This document shows positions 34,235 to 45,500 of a stretch of DNA of 64,000 bases, piece by piece. Both the position numbers and the translations under genes were made by a program. The stretch's first letter is position 1, and every line of letters begins with the position of its first letter. A model generated the notes under the pieces. The model was not told the DNA's origin and did no database searches. It was given only the letters and a program-made list of their open reading frames with translations. This DNA is from Paraconiothyrium sp. Pb-2020 (Eukaryota; Ascomycota; Dothideomycetes; Pleosporales; Didymosphaeriaceae), in assembly GCA_022419385.1 (NCBI GenBank), contig JAJUBI010000006.1:868001-932000 (forward strand), given 5' to 3'.

Positions 34235-35792
34235 CTACCTGGTCGCATGGCCCCCCTCATCTGGCCACTGATCCACCAACTCCTTCCCCCTCCAACCCAT
34301 AACAAGTCTCTCCAAATTCATCCTCACACTATACCTCAGGTACTTCGTCTCAAACTTCGTCGCATACCCGCCGCCCAAGCCGCCGATATCGCTTTCCCCA
34401 TCCATGGGATGATGGTGCGCGAAAATCGGCGGCTGGCTCGCCAGACACACCCTCTCTCGCGCGTCCTTCTTTATCTCTCTCTTCGAAGAAGGAGATGGCG
34501 GTGTATATGACGCCCCCATGTCTGGATCCTCGCCTGCACACCACCGCCCGAGCTCAGAATCGAAGATGCCGTTCCAGCCTTTGACGCCGAATTGGTGGAG
34601 CAAACGCCGAGCGCCGCGCTGGCTGACGGCATAGGCGACGGTGCAGAGCTCGCCACCGGTGGAGCGGTGGTAGATGCGTGTGTGCGGGGGATAAGCGTCG
34701 GCGAGGGGATCGAGGCTGCCCTGGAAGGGATGGGCTTTTAGGTGGCGCTGCACTGGTACTGTTTCGTCGTTTGAGTTGGTGAGGACGACGTTGGCCGTCG
34801 TAACGTCTGTCTTCCTGTGGAGCGGGGAGTAGCGGGGAAAGCCTGCACCGCAGTGACCAATCCAGAGGACGTCCCATTGCGAGGGGTCGCCATATGGGCT
34901 ACTAAGATGAGGTTGGGGGTGATGTGATTTGCGGTATAGAGATGCTAGAGGGAGCGATGGTAGGTGACTCATGGTGTGATTATCGCTTAGGATGCGGAAA
35001 GTCGTTTCTTCTGTCTCGACGTTTTCTACATATTCGATCTTGTACTGCGGGGACGATGATAGAATCTCCTTGTTGCCACAGAGGAAACGTGATGCGAGGG
35101 CGAAGCGTTGCAGATTCTGCCGAATCCGGACGTCCCAGTCCACGTCATCTTCCAATATCAAGGCTGTTGTGATGTTCTGCTCCACGATCCTTTGCACCAG
35201 TCAGTTGCCGAAGCCTGTTGTGCGGGAGGCGAGGTACCTCTGAAGCGCGTTCATGTGAGTTCGCCAACTTCCTCGAATGCCTGGAAGAAGCTTGATGTTC
35301 TCTTGCGGAGGCGGATATGCGCTCTGTTTGATACTGTCTCCAGTAATACCATCCACAAACTCAAGCTGCATGTTAGAAGTTGCTGCTGATAGCGTAATGG
35401 CATCACGGCGGTCGGTCCGGAATGGAAGGTTCAGAACCAGCAATTTTTGGAACTTAAAACGATGTCAGCAAAATACAAATATGCATTCACTGTTTGGGGA
35501 TCTCGACAAATGATGTAGGGGCTAGGCGTGCTACGGGAGGATCTCAACCTACTCCAAGCGTGGTATTCATAATATCAGTCAGCGAATCGTCTCTCACATA
35601 CTCCCAAGAATCCCTCGGTATCAGGATTTGGTGCCCGCCAAAGTTCAGCCATGTGTATAAGGCCAAAAAGCACAGGATGGTCGTGAGAAGCCTCGGACGC
35701 GACGAGTACCAAGGACTCCTCCTCTTCGGGTAGAATGCCGCGCCGCTCTTCGCGCCCGTCAACCCAAAGCTATCGATGGATATCCGCCGCAT
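34235..35792 (-). CDS. Glycosyltransferase family 25 protein
   Basis: Predicted 469-aa type II membrane protein from three exons: 35792-35553, 35452-35238 and 35189-34235. A signal anchor lies at about residues 34-50 (LLTTILCFLALYTWLNF). The GT25 domain begins with LLVLNLPFRTDRRDAI, continues with GIRGSWRTHMNALQR and, across the 48-nt second intron, IVEQNITTALILEDDVDWD, which carries the EDD acidic motif. Later blocks are WDVLWIGHCG, AYAVSQRGARRLL and NGIFDSELGRWC. Family members include bacterial LPS galactosyltransferases and animal collagen galactosyltransferases; fungal members are poorly studied and presumably act in the Golgi. Acceptor substrate unknown. The long spacer between the EDD motif and WIGHCG is Ser/Pro-rich. 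The gene is divergent from NAR1. Confidence 0.88.
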
Positions 35793-36341
35793 GGTACTCT
35801 CACACGACTGAGCAGCCGCATCAGAGGTTTTTGGTCGGCGGAATGTCCAGAGGTAGCCGCTGGCGAGGCCATGGTGTTCGCAAGCAGGCCAGGTTTCTGG
35901 CTAAACGGAGCCGCAACGCTGATCCTCAATGCTGCGCGCGATATATTACAGATTGATTGCTCCGGATGCTGCCTGAGGCCAAAACGTTCGGAGCGAGGTC
36001 CGGCGAGCGACCGCCCCGACGCACGTGAGCTTCAGGTGGCGGCGGCATCGGAAATGCAGCATCAGCGATTGGTCATTGTCGGGTTCAAAGTCTTATCGAT
36101 AGCAGCGCGGCGATGGACCGAACGCCCTGGAGAAGGAAAAAGAAATCGATGCGCTGCTTCTCCGCTGCTCCAAGACTGCTACTGTGACTGTTCAGTTCTA
36201 TCCTTACTTTTCGCACCTCTTACAAATCTGTCTGCGCGCGTTGCGACATCGTAGCGCCCTTTCTGCTGTCTTTGCGCCGGCCGCAACCTCTTCCTTGACC
36301 CACTCGCTCCCCGCCACTACAACCGCCCACGGCAGCTCACC
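35793..36341. other. Divergent promoter region, GT25 / NAR1
   Basis: A 549-bp region between the two start codons, so the genes probably share a bidirectional promoter. It contains GCACGTGA around 36020. No clear TATA element and no coding signal. Confidence 0.5.
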
Positions 36342-38250
36342 ATGAGCGCCATTCTCTCCGCAGATGACCTGAACGACTTCATATCGCCGGGTGTCGCATG
36401 CATAAAACCCATAGAAACTTTGCCCGCAGCAAATCCAGAGGACAATTCCGTAGGACAACGCTCGTGTGCGCATGCCGTCATCGGCCCATACTGACAAATG
36501 CTAGAATGCATACGAAGTCACCACCGAAGACAAGGTCGCAGCCTCACAACCACCGCCGCCCGCTACTATATCGCTCACAGACTGCCTGGCATGCTCAGGA
36601 TGCGTGACTAGCGCAGAGGCCATGCTAGTCTCGCTCCAGTCGCATACTGAGGTCCTTACCACGCTCGATACCTACCGCTCGTTACGCGCGCCGTGGGAAA
36701 TACAAAATGGCCTGAATCATGGGATATCAAATGGTGTTAATGGACACCATCATGAGGGGAAGCTCTTCGTGGCAAGCGTCTCGCCGCAGACTCGCGCAAG
36801 CTTAGCCGCTGTATTCGGCGTCTCTGAGGTTGAGGTGGGCAACATGATCACACAACTGCTGAGCGGTCCCTCTGGGCTGCAGTCTAGTGGACACAATGGT
36901 AGTGATTTCACCTGGGTCATAGACACCAACGTCGTCCGGGAGGCATGTCTTGTTGCAGCGGCTGATGAGGTTGCCATGGCCCTTTCACCCGAGACTTCGA
37001 ATGCGCCGTGCGAGACTGGTTTAGAGGGAGCGATAAACACCACGCCGAAGAAGCCCATCCTCACATCAGCGTGTCCTGGGTGGATATGCTACGCCGAAAA
37101 GACACATCCATACGTCTTACCACATCTGTCGCGCATGAAGTCCCCACAGGCTTTGACCGGAACTCTTCTCAAGTCGGTACTGAGCCAGCGCTACAATGTT
37201 CCTCCCTCTCAGATATGGCATCTTGCCATCATGCCATGCTTTGACAAGAAACTCGAGGCCAGCAGGAGCGAGCTCACGTCCTCGGTATGGCTTCCTAATC
37301 ATGACTCAACACAGGAACCCGTAAGAGACACCGACTGCGTCATCACTGCCCGCGAACTGCTGCACCTCGCCGCTGCGCGCAACATCAACTTCGCAGACCT
37401 TCCTCGCACACCTCTCCCGTCCTCCCAGCGAACACCCTTCCCCGACCCGAAGCTCGACGCTTTCCTCTTCCCACCTTCGCGCCGAAAGAATCAGAATCCA
37501 GAGGCAGGACCATCAGGCGGTTATCTCCACCACATACTGCACACATACCAAGCACAGAATCCCGGCTCTGAAATCGTAGTAAAACAGGGAAGGAACACAG
37601 ACGTAATCGACTACTCACTTGTTCGTGGCTCAGAGACCATCGTCAAGATGGCTCGATATTACGGTTTCCGGAACATCCAGAATCTCGTGCGGAGACTGAA
37701 GCCCGCGAAGATAAGCAAGATGCCGGGCGCAAGAGTGGGCGGAAGCCGGAAACCAAACGGTGCGGCAGTGGAAACAGTGAAGGACTACGCGTACGTGGAA
37801 GTCATGGCGTGTCCTGGCGGTTGCACGAACGGCGGCGGCCAGGTCAAGGTCAGCGAGGTGGAGGAGGTGCGAGCGTACGAGGGCGTTCAAGCTGTCAACG
37901 GTGACGTGGTTTCGTCTAAACCTGGCCCTAAGGAGCAGAAAGAGTGGCAGGGACGTGTGGATGAAGCCTACTTCTCCGGCTCAGAGGACGAAGTAGATGC
38001 CGACGGCGATCAGGAGATGCAGGACGTTGATGCCAACGGAGCGCACGGTATCGGGAACAGAGATGTTGTTAACGGTATCTCGAGCAAGTACATTCAGGGC
38101 ATCTTGAGCCATTGGTCCGCTATTACCGGAGTTGACACCCAGAATCTGGTCTACACCTCATACCGCAAGGTAGAAAGCGACGTGGGCAAGAAGCAGAACG
38201 ATGTGGAGAGGGTCGCTGGACTCGCAAGCAGCATTGGCGGGGGATGGTAG
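36342..38250 (+). CDS. NAR1: Cytosolic Fe-S cluster assembly factor Nar1
   Basis: Hydrogenase-like protein of 617 aa from two exons, 36342-36449 and 36505-38250; the 55-nt intron is phase 0. Nar1 is part of the cytosolic iron-sulfur assembly (CIA) machinery and passes clusters to the Cia1-Cia2-Mms19 targeting complex. The ligands of the N-terminal cluster are in place: Cys20 (SPGVACIKP, same position as in yeast) and Cys63, Cys66 and Cys69 (TDCLACSGCVTSAE). C-terminal ligand regions appear as ACPGWICYAEK, then MPCFDKKLE and ACPGGCTNGGGQ. The second exon alone has no good start, so the small first exon is needed. An acidic insert (GSEDEVDADGDQEMQDVD) lies before the C-terminus. The protein is longer than yeast Nar1 (about 490 aa) because of inserts typical of filamentous fungi. 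Confidence 0.95.
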
Positions 38251-38361
38251 TCTGCTCACGAGGAACATGATCATGAACAAGATATAGAAAGGCGTTGTAT
38301 ACAAATTGGGCATTTACAGGCGTGCAAGCCTTCGTACTCGCATATAGAAGACAATGCATAC

Positions 38362-39255
38362 CTAATCATCATATGTCGGCACGCTTCGATCACTCACATC
38401 CGATGTCGCTTCCATACAACCATCACAACCGCATGACTTGAGCAAGAGCTCTTCCCCAAGAATCTGGATTGGGTTCAACCTCCCCTTCCAAAACAACCCA
38501 GCATGCGCCCCGCCAGCCACATGGCTATCCACGTCACATGCGCACGCGCTTAGGCGCAGCTCTTGCACCGCCCACGCCCAGACCGCGATCGCCCCTCCCG
38601 AACGTGGTACACTAAAACGCGCAGCCGCAGTCGCACGCAGCGGGCCGCTCCCTCGCATCCAAGCCCTGCGAAACGCCGGTACCCTACGCCTTAGACGCAA
38701 CCACACAGCAGCTGTGCACACGGTAAACGTCCCGTCTGCGGTGCGACTGCGGGAGCATGCGCGCAAGGACGTTGCACCCGTGCGAAGCGCAGACGCGGGG
38801 TGGCGACAAAGGGGACGAGGCGCCAGGCATGGAAGAGACAGAGTATGGAGCTGGGATGATACCTGCATGATGACCATGATGGTCGTATTCACTTCAATCG
38901 AGCTCAGACTGGTGTCTGCTGGTATCAGTCTTCCATTACGTTCCAACGTTTGGGAACCGCTGTTCGGTCCGGTCCAGCCAGAATGAGCTGCTATATACAC
39001 GCCTTTCCGCCCACCCATTATATAAACCTTTGCCGATTCATGTGGTATCTCAGTGCTGCAATTGCAATCTCCCAAACCCAATAATAGATGGCGAGTAGAC
39101 TTGGACCCTGGTCCACGGAAAGTCAGTGGTGAAGTGTACAAGTGACGACATGCCAAATCCTGGGCAGTCAGAGTCCGTATTATAAGATTACAAGGTACAA
39201 TCTGGGAGCCGTTCAGGCAAGGAAAATCTCCCGGAGCCGATCCGCTCGGCTCCAT
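38362..39255 (-). CDS. Hypothetical 297-aa ORF, Cys-containing C-terminus
   Basis: An uninterrupted ATG-started frame, convergent with NAR1, 111 bp away from its stop. The length is more than expected by chance at this base composition, but no family is recognised. The N-terminal third is Gly/Ser-rich. The middle is rich in Arg and Ala and the C-terminus holds cysteine clusters (SACACDVDSHVAGGAH, then KSCGCDGCMEA). There is no clear signal peptide. The opposite strand also has a 182-codon open frame, so low stop density is an alternative explanation. Treat as unconfirmed. Confidence 0.3.
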   Translation of the reverse strand: MEPSGSAPGDFPCLNGSQIVPCNLIIRTLTAQDLACRHLYTSPLTFRGPGSKSTRHLLLGLGDCNCSTEIPHESAKVYIMGGRKGVYIAAHSGWTGPNSGSQTLERNGRLIPADTSLSSIEVNTTIMVIMQVSSQLHTLSLPCLAPRPLCRHPASALRTGATSLRACSRSRTADGTFTVCTAAVWLRLRRRVPAFRRAWMRGSGPLRATAAARFSVPRSGGAIAVWAWAVQELRLSACACDVDSHVAGGAHAGLFWKGRLNPIQILGEELLLKSCGCDGCMEATSDVSDRSVPTYDD

Positions 39256-40090
39256 CTACTAACGCGAAGCACGAACAAAGGAAAGAGGAGAGTAGGTATC
39301 ACAAAGGAGATGTGTAGAGAAGTGTGGTAGTCTGGAGGGAACGAAAGCAAGGAGAAATGTTCGCTCTAGCTACAATTGTTTCGGCTTTTCGCCTTTTGCC
39401 CCTGGGCCAATAATCCAACTTCTGAATCGCTCAATCCAAGTTGAGTAGTATGATGTACTGTGGTATGGTGATGATATGCGCAAATGCAATATGCCAAATT
39501 TGGGGGGTATTCGCCAATCGAGAAAGGAAATGATCCAAGAAACAACGCGCGGTCTAGTCTTACAAAGCGGTCGCTGTTGAATGAAACTCAAAAGGAAATT
39601 GGGTGATTATGCGGCGGGGGGCCCGTCCACGCGCGAACAGACGAAGATGACCACAATAATTCCCACTCCTGCGAAGAAAATCCCTGCTGAAAATGCAGCT
39701 TAGATGCTGTACCGTCGGAAGATCAAAAACGAGCGAAAGCTGAAAATGTTGGCTGAAGTGCGGCAACACCAAATGACGAGTAAAAAGCGAGTGGATGAAC
39801 ATGATGCAGTGCGCCCCAAACACCAAAAAACCAAAAGTGCGGTTGTTTTTCCGCTTTTCCAGATGCGACTTGCGTGCGTCTAACACCCTCCTTGACTCGT
39901 GCACCGTTCCTGACGGGTTGTGGTCGTCAACCGTGAATGTTTAGTGCGGCGCGAGCCCCGAATTGTATCCGACGATAAACGCTAGTATATGAAAGCCGCA
40001 GAGAGATCCGAGTTACACTTATTATAGAGCTGAAGAAGGTGTAGAGAATGTAGATCCAGATATATGGAGATAAGAACAAGTCGACGATGA
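39256..40090. other. Kinase 3' flank, nothing identified
   Basis: Between the hypothetical ORF and the kinase. Two short minus-strand frames lie here (to about 114 codons) without domain signal. Confidence 0.45.
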
Positions 40091-42509
40091 TCACCTGTAC
40101 ATGGACTGGGTGGCCAAAAGACTAGCTGCCACACTTGATGCCCAATCATTGGGATCGTCGGGCGGTGTGGCATACTTTGCCGAAGCCCCTTGGTCTTTGG
40201 CAGAACGCGTCTTCGAGATCTCGAGCGGCTGGGTAGGAGTCATGTAGGGCGATTGCCCGAAACCCACGCCATTGCGGTTGGCGGATGGCGACGGCGTGAG
40301 ATAGGAAGCGGCAGCGTTGCCATCAACGTACGCTGGGTGCTGGGCCTTTCTCTGGTGTTCCTGGACGGCTTGGGTGTTCCTGTCAAGCTTCTTCACTGCC
40401 TTGTGCGTAGACGCAAGCACTTCGCTCAAGAGTTCCTCCTCCTCATTTGGAGTTTCATAATTGTTTGAAGGGTTGGACTTGGTCTGGACAGCGCGCCTTG
40501 TCCTGCTCGAGATTGGGCCGGGTCCCTGAATGGAGCCAGGATGTGATGTACGGTTCTCTAATCCATGGTTTAGTGAGTGGCCTCGCTTAAGCATCGGGTT
40601 CGCAGCAACGCGTTGTGTACTCTTCGTCACGTTGCTGGGTTGCGGTGGACCTTCGAGGCTGCATCTCACATTTTGCAAAGCCTTGTCGAGATCGGAGAAG
40701 TCAGAGTTAGTCGACGGTGTCGGAGCAAGAGATGGGTCTATCATCATTGACTGTCGGTTGTTTCCAGACGCCCAGGGTGCGCAACCCGCATTTGCTTCGA
40801 TGTCGTCCGAATTGGGTGACATTGGCGTTTGGTACCGTCCAGACAGACGACGGGCTCGCTTCCGGAGATGCGAAAAGAAGCCCTCTTTCTGTCCATTTGA
40901 CGGTGATGCAAGGCCTGATTGGCCGTTCAAGGCTCTCTCCGCTTCTTGGCGGTGGATGTCTGCATAATGGTTACCGTGCGAGGCAACGGAGAGTTGGCGG
41001 CCAATCTTCTTTGCAGCCTTCTCGTCACCTTCTGCGGCGCGTACGCTCGCTTGAGCAGTCACTTCTGCCGACAGAGGTGATACTGGCCGAATCGAAGGCA
41101 GGATTGGAATAGGCGCTCCATTAGCAGGGACGCCATTCGTCCACGTAGCTCGCTTGGTCGGATTAGGGCGCTGCTTGGCTGGCGTTTCTGCAGGACTTGC
41201 GTGTGGTGACGGCCGCGGCGACCCTGTCTGTGCTGAGGTGTGTTGTGGTACAGCGGGAGCACTCTCTCGTGCCACAAGCGACCTCCGAAGCCATGAGGAG
41301 GTCTTGGATGTTAGACTGGGGGACGCGTCGGGTGAGTCCTTGCCGGAAATGTCGGACTGTTTGCGTCCCAGTAAGCGGGAAGAAGATGATTTGAGGCGGA
41401 GAGGATCGAAAGCGTCCTGGAAGTATTCGTGGGCCAACGCCTGCGTAGATGTTGGCCTGCCCCGTGGGTCCCACATGAGGCACCACGTCACAAAGTTGGC
41501 CAAACTGGCGGGCCATTGTGGCGGTTGCAGGATTGTGTCAAGAGAGTGCGGCGCCATCTTAGGAAAAGAGAAGCCCAGCTTCTGAGCCAGGCGCACACCG
41601 TCCTTCCATTCACCACCGCCCACTCGATGACCGTATTTGTTGACCCAGCTGCCTGGGCTACCCATAATCTCGCAAACCCGCCACCCCTGGTCAACCTCAT
41701 TGCCGCCAGGGAACAAAGGCTTCAAAGTAGCGATTTCAACAGCCATCGCACCGACTGCCCAGATGTCGACCGGTGCAGAATAGGATCCTGCGCGTAGCAG
41801 AACCTCGGGTGCGCGATACCATCTGGTCGAGACGTATGTAGTATATGGCAACTTGGAGTGTGTCTCACGGGCGAGACCGAAGTCAGCGATCTTGATCGTA
41901 TACACTGGAGGCGTTGATGGAGGCGTCATAAGTGCAGAATACCTCCGGAAGGGATGCGACGTATCGTTTTGTTGTGAGGTCGACACTAGGATGTTCTCTG
42001 GCTTAATGTCGCGATGGAAGAACTCGCGTTGATGGATGTGTTCTAAACCCGCGAGGATCTGGAAGAGAACGCTCTTCACACTGTGCGCATCCATCGGCTT
42101 GTGGTCCCGCGCCTTCATCAACTGGTACAGATTGCCGTCCATGAACTCCATGGCAATGTGAAGCCGCCTGCTGTAAGGGTCCAGAAAGATGTCCAATGCG
42201 GGAACGAGATGTGGATGTGGAGGTAGTGACCGGAGGAAGATGACCTCTCTCAACTCTAGACAGGATTGAAATGAGTCGAACGTCTTCTTCATTGTCTTGA
42301 TGGCGACCTATCCATTGTTAGGTACCGGTTCATGCAACCATGATGGTGATACATACGAGTGTGCCACGACGAGCGACGTGAGCGCCCGCGGTGCGTACTC
42401 GGGCAAGAGCGACGCTGCCGAAGCTGCCGTCGCCAATCTCCTTCATCACCTCATATCTCTCCTCCAACGACGCCCAACCTTGCGGCTGGCTTTGCGTGTC
42501 GGGATACAT
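40091..42509 (-). CDS. IME2: Ime2-type (RCK/MAK family) protein kinase
   Basis: Ser/Thr kinase of 789 aa from two exons, 42509-42357 and 42307-40091. The 49-nt intron is phase 0. The small first exon supplies the glycine loop GDGSFGSVALAR; the second opens with VAIKTMKK, giving the catalytic Lys55. Other landmarks: HRDIKPEN catalytic loop, IADFGLARE, and the activation segment TTYVSTRWYRAPEVLL with a MAPK-like T-x-Y motif, as in yeast Ime2. The kinase domain ends near residue 355. The remaining 430 residues are Ser/Pro/Asn-rich and probably disordered, with a basic patch (HLRKRARRLSGRYQTP). Ime2 controls meiosis in yeast, and the Aspergillus homologue ImeB acts in light-regulated development and mycotoxin production; a similar role here is inferred. 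The 5' flank is unusually long and GC-rich. Confidence 0.9.
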
Positions 42510-45500
42510 ATTAGATGATTTGCAGAACTATATGAATCAGTCTTTGTCGTTGGAGCCAGTGAGGGGCGCGTACGTACCGCTGGTAGCGTTCCTTTGCGAT
42601 GGATGACAGGTTCTACAGCTCACTTTGGTTCATCTCAGGTTGGTGTTTGATTGGATCGAATGTCGATGGTGAACGAGGGTTACACGGCGGGGAGTCGAGT
42701 CCAGCTGAGGGGTCTGCAGTGCTTATCGACAAGTTACGGTTCGATAGCAGGAGAAGTAAGGGTCCAGGTTGACGCAGATGCGGGAGAGTCGAAGAAATGA
42801 GGGACGACGGTTGGAAAAGGGCGTGCGGTGGACGGTCCAGGGACACGGTCGGCGGATAGGTTCCACGGGATAGGATCGTTCTAGCGGGCAACAGAGGAAT
42901 TACTTGTTGACCATAGCTTTCGTGGCTTGTAAATCAGGATAAGTGACAGAGGACGTGCGTCCGGGGAGAGAGGCAAGTGGAACAGAGCTAGAAAGGAGGT
43001 CGAGAGGGTAGACTGTAGAGTAATGCGCTCCAGTCGATGGCTTCGCGGCCGTGCTAGTGTGGCGGTCAAACAAGGTCGGCGACGTTGTGAATGGTCGAAT
43101 GGGGGCGTCGGCGCACAACAACACCACCGTGTTGACAGAAGGAGGCCAGGCAGGTGCAATGCTCTGTGATTGATGGAGGGTTTCCTGAGGGCAGGCAAAG
43201 CGGCGGGCCGTGGGCTTGAGCATGAATCGGTAATGGCAATTTCGGGTAAGGCCAGGGCCGTTGGCAGATTAGAGGGGAAAAGGAGCGGCGTGGCCAGTTG
43301 GTAACAATGGAGATGGTGAGGCTGCAAAGGGTAAAGCTGCGACGAGGCCAGGGGACGGCCGTTGCTGAGGAGAGCAGCTGGCGGTCGCGGCGTTGGTGTG
43401 CTGGCACGGTCGCAGGCCGGTAGATTTGGTGAGCCGCGGCGAGAGGCGCTGCAGGACGCGGGAGCGCGGAACACGAGAGCAGGTCAAGAGAGCGGTGAAT
43501 GCTAGCGAGCGTTGGACGGTGAAGGCTGGAATACCTTACCTTACGATGGACGTTGGACGCAGGGCGCGAGGGCCATGGCGACGTTGTGGGTTTTGAGGGG
43601 CGTGGGCAGTGGGCACGCCGGCGCAGGCTCTCTCCTTGGGGGCGCGAGATTGCGTCGACGGGGGGCTGAAGCTTCGCGACAGGCGAGGTGTTGACTGAGA
43701 CTAGACTGACTACCGACGGGGATGCGAGGAAGGCACAATCGGCTGGATCCGCCTGCCACGACCCTCGCGCTAGCGCACACCATGCTTCATGTGCAGCGGC
43801 GTGCAGCAGCAGCAGCAGCAGCAGCAACGGAGCCCTCTCCCACGCCCGCTGCCCGCCAACCGCCGCCGAAATGTTGGACGAAATGCGGCCAAACGCACCC
43901 GCGCCGCCCGCCTCATTGGCTCGCGGCCCCCCTTTTTTGCATTTATTGACGCCGCCTCCCCTTTCGCGCCCGCTGCCGTTGTGCACCCACGTGACGCTTA
44001 TGCCCGCCGCAGTACAAGTATGCTGCGGCGCGTCCAATTTCATCCCCTCGCACACCCAGCGCGCCGAGCCCAAGGCTGACCTGGCTGCCCCGACGCCGAG
44101 AGAGCGCGACAGAGGACAGAGCAGCGGGGGACGGCGCGTCGTTCGCGCCCTGGATGGCGTGTGTGCCATGGTACCTGTCTGCGACGCGGGCGGCATCGCA
44201 AATTCAGCATGACACTGCCCGACCACGTTTCTGCGGCGTCTGCCCCTTTTCCCCTCGCACCGTCGCAGGCGGGCGCCCGGGATGCCCACTGCGTCGCGCC
44301 GCTGCTCGGGCACGCGCAACCTTGTTGTGGACGCTGTCCCTGAGCGGCCTGCAGCCTTATTCGCGTGGTGCCTCGGCGCTTCCTCATGATTGGCGGCCGC
44401 CCCCCATAGAGTTCCGTGGTGGTGGTTTTGCTCGCGACGCGTCCTTCCTAGTGCCCTTTCGGGAGCCACGGGAAAGCAGGCGGGCGTGCTTGGTGACAGG
44501 AACTGCCGGCGATGCGGTCATCTGACCGACGATCGCCTGTGGGCGTGACAATTGCTTTCAATCATCATCGTTCACGCCATGGTCCAGTTGACCATGATGG
44601 CTGCAACCTCCGCCGTCATCGAATGCCCACAGTGTATTGAATCGACTGGACCAGACTCGGCAGCTGTCGTGCCGATTGTGGAGGCCTTGGGCATATCTTC
44701 GCACGCCCCCCTGCGTCGTTGGTGTCCTCCCACCATCTTGGCGAAGAAGGTGATTTCGCCGGCTGCTATGCAAATCCTGCTTTCAGGTGCGTTTTGATAT
44801 GCCTCTTGGGCTCTGTGCATCTTCGCACCCCAGTCTTCTAGAAACCTTCTCCCGTCTGCGCAATCCCCGACCTCCATCAGAATATATTACCTACCCACCC
44901 TCACCCCCGGCAGGATTGCATCAGCTCTGGCTAGCCAAGTTTCGAAACATTCCAACTACGTGATTGCCTTCGGTACACCTGCAAAGCCCTACGTCACGAC
45001 GGTTTTGCCTGCACTGTGCACACGAGCCGTTGAGAGGCTTAAAAAACATCGCGCAACGTTCAGCGAGGCCGCTAGATATCTAGGGATTGGTTGTGCAACG
45101 TCCGGATCACTCAACTATACTTGTATTCAGGCAGTAGATCCACCGGTAATGACAACAATTGTCGACCAATCAGTCCTGACAAAAATAAAGAACATCAAAC
45201 CGAGCTTTCTAGCTCCCCAGCAACGGACGTTGCAATCATTCATGCCCTGCACCCATTTGCATGTGCGCTCACGACCGTCTGCACGGTGTAGATGCTGCAG
45301 GCCAGCCTCGTAAACAACGCCAGCTCACTCCATCTGCGCTCAACGGCTCCCTCTTTCGTCGCTGCCTCGTATGCTCCGTTCCTGTTTCGGCTCGCAAGCC
45401 ACCAGTAAGGTCGTATTAGCATTCACCAGCCCGTGATGCCGGCTATTCCTGCTCCGCCAACGCACACGGCAGGAACGCGTCTGTATGCCATACCAAACCT

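Noticed and set aside
43066..44469. 467-codon minus-strand frame upstream of the kinase
   Set aside because: Starts with GTG, is low-complexity Arg/Ala/Pro/Ser with a Leu run made by the CAG repeat, has no domain, and lies in GC-rich promoter DNA where stops are rare.
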